Shown here: in pieces, positions 58,127-64,000 of the stretch
Numbering within the stretch: the stretch's first letter is position 1
Layout of the letters: each line of letters begins with the position of its first letter
Source of the DNA: Saturnia japonica
Lineage: Eukaryota > Arthropoda > Insecta > Lepidoptera > Saturniidae
DNA length: 64,000 nt
Reading direction: 5' to 3'
NCBI GenBank assembly: GCA_033032175.1
Contig: CM065310.1
Span: 6,448,001-6,512,000 of the forward strand
Notes under the pieces: model-generated
The model's database searches: none
The model's input: only the letters and a program-made list of their open reading frames with translations
What the model was told of the DNA's origin: nothing
Position numbers and translations under genes: made by a program

Positions 58127-58548
58127 TATTATGTAAAGGGTCTCCTGTTACCAGGAGTTGCCCAGTTTACATTATTTTAACGTGATTATAAGTAAATAAT
58201 AACTTGTCGCGTAAATTCAAAACAACGATCGCGGGGTCGAACGGAGAGTGAGACACGCGCGTCCGCTGTGACCACTTACGCGGAACTGAGTGTAAGTTTT
58301 GTTTTCTACAATTTACTACAAATTATTAGACATACCTATTATATGCAAACTCTAAGTTTTTTTAGTTAAACTTAACATGTTCATTATTACTACACATATA
58401 ATTTTCCTGGCTAGCACTGTATTAAATAATAATGTAAAGTGATATAGTAATCATGCGGCGGCAACGCGGAAGCGGCGCGGAGGCGGCGCTGAGGCGGCGC
58501 GGAGGCGGTGCGGCGACGACGTGTCCACGGCGCCGTCTACACGAGCAC

Positions 58549-58811
58549 TTAGAAGAACTTCGGTAACTCTGCTAGTTGACGCCGGTGGGGATATAACAAC
58601 ATTGAAGCGCGGTCGTGGAAGAATGTTACATAGATGGTTCATGAGTAACGAAATTTTAGTTTCAAATTCCATTCCAAACAACATAGAAAACAACAAGAAC
58701 GAAATGAATAATAATTTGGCAATAGCCCCGACATTAGGTTCAAACACCTGTAATGTCAACGCGTGCCCAGCAATACATTTACAATTTTATAATTGCAACA
58801 TACAAAACTGA
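58549..58811 (+). pseudogene. Crypton-like tyrosine recombinase, 3' piece
   Basis: The frame resumes at AGA AGA with RRTSVTLLVDAGGDITTLKR. This completes the HxxR motif (GHCF at 52518-52529, R here) and gives the conserved TxLLxxAGxxxxTLKR block of Crypton recombinases. After LKR the expected HGGWK...GY(I/V) segment is out of frame (SWKN is readable in another frame, with stops), so the catalytic Tyr is lost. An AATAAA lies at about 58831. The element was probably already dead, or died when the Harbinger-like element landed. Confidence 0.65.
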
Positions 58812-59137
58812 AATAACTATATTATAAACCAATAAACTATTTCCTACTCTTTTAACTTTGATATTTTATATATTAGGTTCAATCTCAATGTTTGAGATTA
58901 GATAAAGTAGTGTAGGACTGGACACTAAAAACTTAAATTAAACTAAACTAGGTATTAAAACACTATTAAAAAACACACTCTTGTTTTAATACCCCTATTA
59001 TGCAACAGTTTCATAAACTACTATATTAGGTCATTGTGGTTTTGTATAAGCACTTTTTCATTTTACAAATATGTTGTTAATAGGTCAATTTATCGAAAAA
59101 AGCAGTTGGTTTTCGTGGCTTCAGTTGTTTTCAAACG

Positions 59138-59260
59138 GATCGCGACCACCACACACCAGGTATGAAATCCGCATAATGGCACCCTTAACGCATCGCGTTC
59201 TGGGATCAGCCGGTGTATATCCAATAATCTACCCTATTACGACCACCGTGAACATGGTGT
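59138..59260 (+). repeat. Satellite module, about one and a half units
   Basis: GATCGCGACCACCACACACC, then GGGATCAGCCGGTGTATATC, then a degenerate ATTACGACCACCGTG. Confidence 0.6.
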
Positions 59261-59696
59261 GATAGCACTCTATTTTAGTTTGTCCCGTTTCGGGATCTTC
59301 CAGTGTAACCTATAAATTGCCGATCTCTGCGTTATCGATGTTCTTTTTGAATAGTACTATATTTCCATCAGGCAAATTGCCGTCATTTTGCCAAGCTATT
59401 AAAAAAAAAAACAATCTATTGACGTGAAACTTCTTTAGAATCGTTGTGATTTCAAACCGGATGCAACGGAAAAAACGGCAGGTAAGAGATACAAAAGCTA
59501 ATATGAATGATATACTGTGTAAGGCAAAGGCTACATTCCCATACATTTTTTACTGGCGCTTACGACTGTTTGGAACTGGGTGAAGTTTTTGTTTATTTAC
59601 TGAAGTTTCACTTTTATCGTGTGTGAAAATCGCACACACACCTTTTTTTTATTAATTTGGCAATCGTAAGTTTATTAGTGACATATACCTAATATA

Positions 59697-59850
59697 TAAT
59701 ATCTGGGCGACCGAGCTGTGTAAAACATTATTTAAATGCAAAGTTTCATCGAAATCATTGGAGCCGATCCTGAGAAATATATGTAATATATATATGCTAT
59801 ATAATATAATATATATAAAAAATTGCTCACTTAATATAATAAGATTATAT
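59697..59850 (+). repeat. Repeat with CTGGGCGACC core, second copy
   Basis: Partner of 31743-31930, with the TA-rich microsatellite replaced by a longer TATA-rich run. Confidence 0.6.
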
Positions 59851-60340
59851 CATATATAATATGCGCCCGCAGCTCCGCAAGCATTTATATAATAATTATT
59901 TTCGTGTGTTACTTTTATCTTTACATTTTACGATTACTAAAAATATTATTGATAATTTTTGTAGGTTCTTCATTTCGGAACTTCGGATTTACGTACGAAA
60001 GGATGCGCGATAACTTCCTGTATACAAAATTTCATCGAAATCTGTTGAATATTATTAAAAAAAATATTACGATTTCATAAAGTACCACTATTTATATTTA
60101 TGTAGATTATCAATTTCAAAATGATATAAACTTACCGTGTACAAAATTTCATTTAAAATTATCAAGCTATTAATAAATTAAACACAGACATACAAACGAA
60201 CAAACAGACAGGAAAAGAAAAAAGTCATATTCGTGATCAATGTCCTCCATACCTAATAGATGTCTATCAGAAAAATTGAAAAAAAATACATGTACAGAGA
60301 GAACTAGAGATTAACAAATATATATTAAAAACAAACATAC

Positions 60341-60434
60341 CCCACGGTTTATCCTCATTAACCGGTGATGTATTAACAACATTTACGATTAAACCAATGA
60401 AAAAACAGAACATAACCTTCGTGGGTGTCGTCAT
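60341..60434 (-). CDS. TIL gene first exon (signal peptide)
   Basis: ATG at 60434 in a strong context (GCCACCATG). It encodes MTTPTKVMFCFFIGLIVNVV and a further 11 residues ending EDKPW, then one base G before the donor GTATGT (60340-60335). The hydrophobic core and small residues after it (NTSP) fit a cleavable signal peptide, so the product is secreted. Phase 1 matches the TIL exon at 51185-51367: the junction codon becomes GAT and leads straight into the first Cys. The linking intron is 9 kb and full of mobile elements. The pairing is inferred from phase, strand and protein logic, not from transcripts; another exon could lie between or replace it. Confidence 0.6.
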
Positions 60435-60484
60435 GGTGGCGAGAATTCTAAAGATACACTGACCAAAATATTATGTGTATGATA

Positions 60485-60525
60485 GCTTGAACTATGGTAA
60501 TGTCACACGCTCGCCAATATATAAA
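60485..60525 (-). promoter_or_regulatory. Candidate promoter of TIL gene
   Basis: On the minus strand TTTATATATT (60516-60525) would place a start near 60490, about 55 bases before the ATG. A TCAGT lies at about 60461-60465, too far from the box to be its partner. Weak. Confidence 0.35.
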
Positions 60526-60888
60526 ATTATCGATTAAATACAAATATTAAAACACATGAACAGAAAGAATACACACATATATAGTAACAAATATATAAAA
60601 CAAGATAATTATAGTCGTAAAGTAAGGCCAGTCAGTAATCATAATTTTTTGTGCACGTCAAAACAATATTTTAAGTATTTATAACTATAACTACCAAGGC
60701 CCTCAGTAGAAGAATATTCAAACCCATGTTTTTTTTTTTAAAGTAATCGCACTGTTTTTGCATATCTCTATATTATTCTTGTGAAAACATATTGCCATAT
60801 AGAATTTCAAGTTTTCGACCTAAAATATCCGTTGTGATTTAATAAGTTTATGGACATATATGATTTTTGTAAATTTGCATATACTTAC

Positions 60889-60975
60889 TGCACTGTTCCC
60901 AGAAATCGCTATAAATAGGTTCCTTCACAAGTTGAATTAGAATATCGTCTTTCTTTTCTCTTCCACATCGATTCA
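60889..60975 (-). other. Possible exon, 28 residues, phase 1-1
   Basis: Acceptor TTAG before 60975 and donor GTAAGTAT (60888-60881). Between them one frame is open: NRCGREKKDDILIQLVKEPI and then YSDFWEQC. It ends in Cys + one base, exactly as the TIL exon does (TGC N|GTAAGTATAT). It could be part of a neighbouring TIL-type gene upstream of the one described. I found no partner exon and it has only two cysteines, so chance is possible. Confidence 0.28.
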
Positions 60976-61469
60976 CTAACACACACGTAAAGTAGTGAGT
61001 GTGTAAGTAAAAAGCGAAGCGTTCTGTATAAATATTGGGAACGAAGGCCGGAAATAGTCGACCAGACGCGACGCTGGACGAATGGCACGTAGCGACGTAC
61101 CACCAGAACTTTTTTCCTCTCATACAAACACGCCATTAGAAGTTTCACATCAATAATTTTAACGAGATCTACTAAGTAAGCTGACAATTACGAATCTTTG
61201 ATATCAAACGTAGGTTGGACCACTTTTCCACATAGCGCCCCAAGTATATGGTAATTATATGATTCGATACACGAAACTGGCCTTGTTCTTAGTTGTTTTT
61301 TTTTGGTATAGGAAATTTCCGAGCATGTATCATAAAATCAGTAATAAACAGGACGTGGTTAAAATAGAACCGGTCATTTAATAACGCTATTATAAGAAAC
61401 TTAACAAAGCCAAGAACGCTTTGAAGCTAGGTAGGGCACACAGAAATTTCTTTGGCGGTTTTTCTTTCT
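60976..61469. other. No gene seen
   Basis: Overlapping minus-strand frames near 60909-61187 have no domain and read through the possible splice sites above. Confidence 0.4.
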
Positions 61470-61705
61470 CTCTACTTGGGGCAAACCGACAGACGAAATA
61501 CCTGCACCCTACAGAAGGTCGCAGCCCAATTACCCTGTATTGTTTTTGTTGCGGTGAGTAAGGTTTCCAGAGCTTCACGGGGAAGGGGTTTCAAGATCGG
61601 CAACGCGGTTGTGTTATATATGGTGCAAGCGTGTATAAGCTACGGTAGCCGCTTACCATTAGGCGGACCGTATGCTTGTTCGTCACATTAGTTATATTAA
61701 AAAAA
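61470..61705 (+). repeat. Dispersed repeat family A, copy 5
   Basis: Right half only: ACCCTACAGAAGGTCGCAGC to ATAAGCTACGGTAGCCGCTT, then CGTATGCTTGTTC and an A+T tail. Confidence 0.65.
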
Positions 61706-62108
61706 ATGATAATCATTAACTGTTTTGTCCCAGCTGCATTCTAGACTCGTTTTAAGATCATATCCATTTAGATACAAATTATGTTTATGGATATGAAGTA
61801 CATAAAAAATAACATATTTTATAGCATAAACTAAATAACCTAAGTACATCAGATTTTAAGCACAAAAAAAACCACCTCTTCATATAAAATATTATACAAG
61901 AAAAATCGGTAAAAACAGGCAACCCTAAAAACAAATTTCTCCATGATCTTAGGATGAAGAAAAATCTTATAAAAATAAACATCATTACAACAATATATAT
62001 ACATTTTTTTTTTGGCCCATAAGACTCTTGGTCCGAACATCTTTACAAAAGCTTAATATTTTTTACATTTAAATTATTAATATACAACATATTGATTTAT
62101 TAATCTAT
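61706..62108. other. No gene seen
   Basis: A+T-rich. Confidence 0.5.
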
Positions 62109-63849
62109 ATCTATACATATAATAAAAACGTAACTGATCGATATCTGTACATAGAAGATATATGAGAAAAACTATTATTGGGGGTCTCTATAAACGCAGG
62201 AGAACCCAAAACAATGATTGTTAGAATTTTTGTCTGTTTGTCTGTTTGCCAACTTTTGTGCGCGCTAATCTCAGAAACGGCATAACCGATTTGGAAACGG
62301 TTTTCACTAATATATTCTGGTAAGGTTATGTTTTACTTCAATAAGTTCATAAATAAAAAAGTTATATCAATTTAAAAAATCACGTCGAACATTTTTTTGA
62401 TAAAAATGCTATAAAATAGCTCTTCAGTTGAATTGACTGAAATTTTAGCTATCTGTATATTATGGTTTGTATAACGATGATGAACGAAACCTTTCATAAA
62501 GTTAAAAAAGGAAGAGTTTAATAAAATGAATATTCCAATATAAGTTGACCTCAGATCTATGTGTTAAATCATATTAAAAGGGGGTCTGCATAGGCTGGAT
62601 ATTCTCAGTTGAATATAGCTGCGCCGCTGCTAGGGATGGCAATTCATTTCGAAAAAGATTGATTCGAATCGAACTCTTATGAATCGATTCCCAAAAAAAT
62701 CGATGTCTAAAAGATCGATCTCTCAAAAATTGATCTTTTTTCGATTCACTTTCGCATTTGTTTTAACAATATAATAATCCCTAAAATAGAAAATTAAAAG
62801 GGAACCACAACAGTCGATCTTTTGTAATTTTTACCTTACTAAAGTATCAGTTATTATAGAGAAACATAGAAAGGTATAGAGAGAGAGAATTTATTACAGG
62901 TATATAGTGAAAGAGAATTCATTCCAAAAATTAATTATTATAAACTGTTGTCGTTATTTTGCTGTTGGGTAATAATTTACCGTTAGTATTTTAATAGGTA
63001 AATAAATGACTGCATAATGAATTGAATAATCCATACCTACTAATATTATTAATGGGAAAGTAATTCTGTCTGTCCTGTCTTTTGCATTTTCAAGCCTAGA
63101 CCGCTGAACCAATTTTGAAGAACTTTGGTTGAGAAAGGTCATTGGCTACTTTTGGAAATAAAATTGCAAGGGGTGAAATGGGGGGTGAAAGTTCGTATAA
63201 AGAACCTAATTTTGATATAGAGATATGTAAGAATTTGGAGAAAGACTTTGGCTACCTTATGTGGTGAAAATAAAACTTTAATGGGTGAAATAGGAGATGA
63301 AGGTTTGTACAAAGAACCCGTTAAACCAATTTTGATGAATAGAGATGTATTGGACCTTGGAGACGGACATAGGGTACCTATGGCGCAAAGATAAAACATG
63401 AAGAGGGTCAAATAGGGGATGAAAGATTGTATGAAGAACCCAATATTTCTCAATTTAGGGATATGAAAATTCATATTTATGATTTTAGGAAGAAATAAAA
63501 GGGTTTCGCGTTTTTGAAAAATGAATCGGCAGGGTGGTACAATAAGGGATGATTTACAATACCATATGCATAGAGTGATAAATCCATCTATGATTTTCTA
63601 TTGCTTTGTCGTGTTTAGAGATCAGTCTGTATTTATGCAATAATATAGAGGGGTGATAGGTATCGCGACCACCATACAAATAGCGATAAACCCAACTATG
63701 AGTTTCTTTTGGTTCATCGTGTTCAGAAATCAGTCGGTGTATATGCAATAATATAGTGGGGTGGTAGGGATCGCGACCACCATACATAGTGTTAAACACA
63801 TGTATGATTTTCTTTTGGTTTGTCGTGTTCTGAGGTCAGTCCGTGTATA
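62109..63849 (+). mobile_element. Helitron-like unit U3
   Basis: Close relative of U1 (38851-40567): the same TCTATACATATAATAAAA start, the same ATCGAT-rich patch (TAGGGATGG ... ATCCCTA, about 62632-62782) and about three satellite units near its end (ATCGCGACCACCAT at 63662 and 63770). It has a deletion of about 20 bases near 62327 relative to U1. No coding frame. Confidence 0.65.
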
Positions 63850-64000
63850 TCTATACTATTAATAATTTAGTATAGCGGACGAGTTTTTTTATTTATTTGT
63901 TTAAACATGGTAATCTCTGGACAACGGGTAGCAGTCGGATTCGAAAAATTCTTTTTGTATATGATAGCCAGATTCACGAAGAATAGTATAGGCTATCTGG
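63850..64000 (+). mobile_element. Helitron 5' end, cut by window edge
   Basis: Starts TCTATACTATTAATAATTTA after an A; matches 42974-43120. The element runs off the window. Confidence 0.6.

Larger units (their letters stand above)
52914..58286 (-). mobile_element. Full-length two-ORF non-LTR retrotransposon (I-like)
   Basis: A 5.4-kb element, minus strand. It ends in a poly(A) tail (poly T at 52914-52932 on the plus strand) and is flanked by the target duplication TGAGTGTAAG (52904-52913; 58287-58296, with following Ts). The order is 5' UTR beginning GTTCCGCGTAAGTGG, ORF1 (zinc knuckle), 56-base spacer, ORF2 (endonuclease, reverse transcriptase, RNase H), then a short 3' UTR. Both frames are intact. 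Endonuclease plus RNase H in this order suggests the I group; the exact clade was not tested. It inserted into the Harbinger-like element, so it is the youngest layer here. Confidence 0.93.
52531..58548. mobile_element. PIF/Harbinger-like element, GC-rich ends
   Basis: The left end GGGTTTGTGTAAACGGC and the right end, reversed, GTGCTCGTGTAGACGGC match at 13 of 17 bases. TTA flanks both sides (52528-52530, 58549-58551), the target duplication expected for PIF/Harbinger. Similarity of the ends continues into a G+C-rich stretch (GACGCGTCGCCG against GACACGTCGTCGCCG). Without the LINE inside it is about 650 bp and encodes nothing, so it behaves as a MITE. The G+C-rich ends imitate codon bias and could be mistaken for exons. 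Confidence 0.72.
58812..60340 (-). other. TIL gene intron, proximal part
   Basis: Contains a satellite module at 59138-59260 and the CTGGGCGACC repeat at 59697-59850. No exon with a supported splice pair was found. Confidence 0.5.

Overview
The window looks like a repeat-dense piece of an insect chromosome, most likely from a moth or butterfly (Lepidoptera). That placement is an inference. It rests on the A+T-rich background, on Helitron termini of the kind common in Lepidoptera (TCTATA starts, CTAG|T ends inserted between A and T), and on a BEL/Pao retrotransposon, insect-type mariner, hAT, jockey-, RTE- and CR1/L2-like remnants, and a ten-cysteine TIL-domain inhibitor gene. No bacterial-style operon, rRNA, CRISPR array or canonical tRNA gene was seen.

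Layout. 1-2338: A+T-rich sequence with a tRNA-derived SINE head and a dispersed repeat. 2339-9070: an almost complete BEL/Pao element on the minus strand, with 587-bp LTRs that differ at two sites and a 5-bp target duplication; one in-frame TAG separates gag from pol. 9071-25592: old repeat fragments, one clear MITE (10915-11348), a foldback element and remnants of RTE, CR1/L2-like and RNase H-bearing LINEs. 25593-26553: a dead mariner. 27610-30352: a degraded hAT element with intact ends. 33191-49653: two direct copies of a 5.4-5.8 kb block (about 1% different by eye), separated by Helitron-like units that carry a short satellite module with a GGTCGCGACC core. 50400-51110: LINE and Helitron debris.

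The only host gene I can support is on the minus strand at 60434-51185. A signal-peptide exon (60341-60434) joins in compatible phase to a TIL-domain exon (51185-51367), giving a secreted protease-inhibitor-like protein. The 9-kb intron between them holds a three-level nest: a Crypton-like tyrosine recombinase remnant, split inside its HxxR motif by a GC-rich PIF/Harbinger-like element (52531-58548, TTA target duplication), which is itself split by a full-length two-ORF non-LTR retrotransposon (52914-58286).

That LINE has intact ORF1 and ORF2 with every endonuclease, reverse transcriptase and RNase H residue I checked, so it and the BEL element are the youngest insertions here. I did not find a convincing new multi-gene system. 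The best leads are the nested insertion, the intact LINE, the gag-pol stop, the block duplication (which could be an assembly artefact) and the recurring palindromic satellite module.
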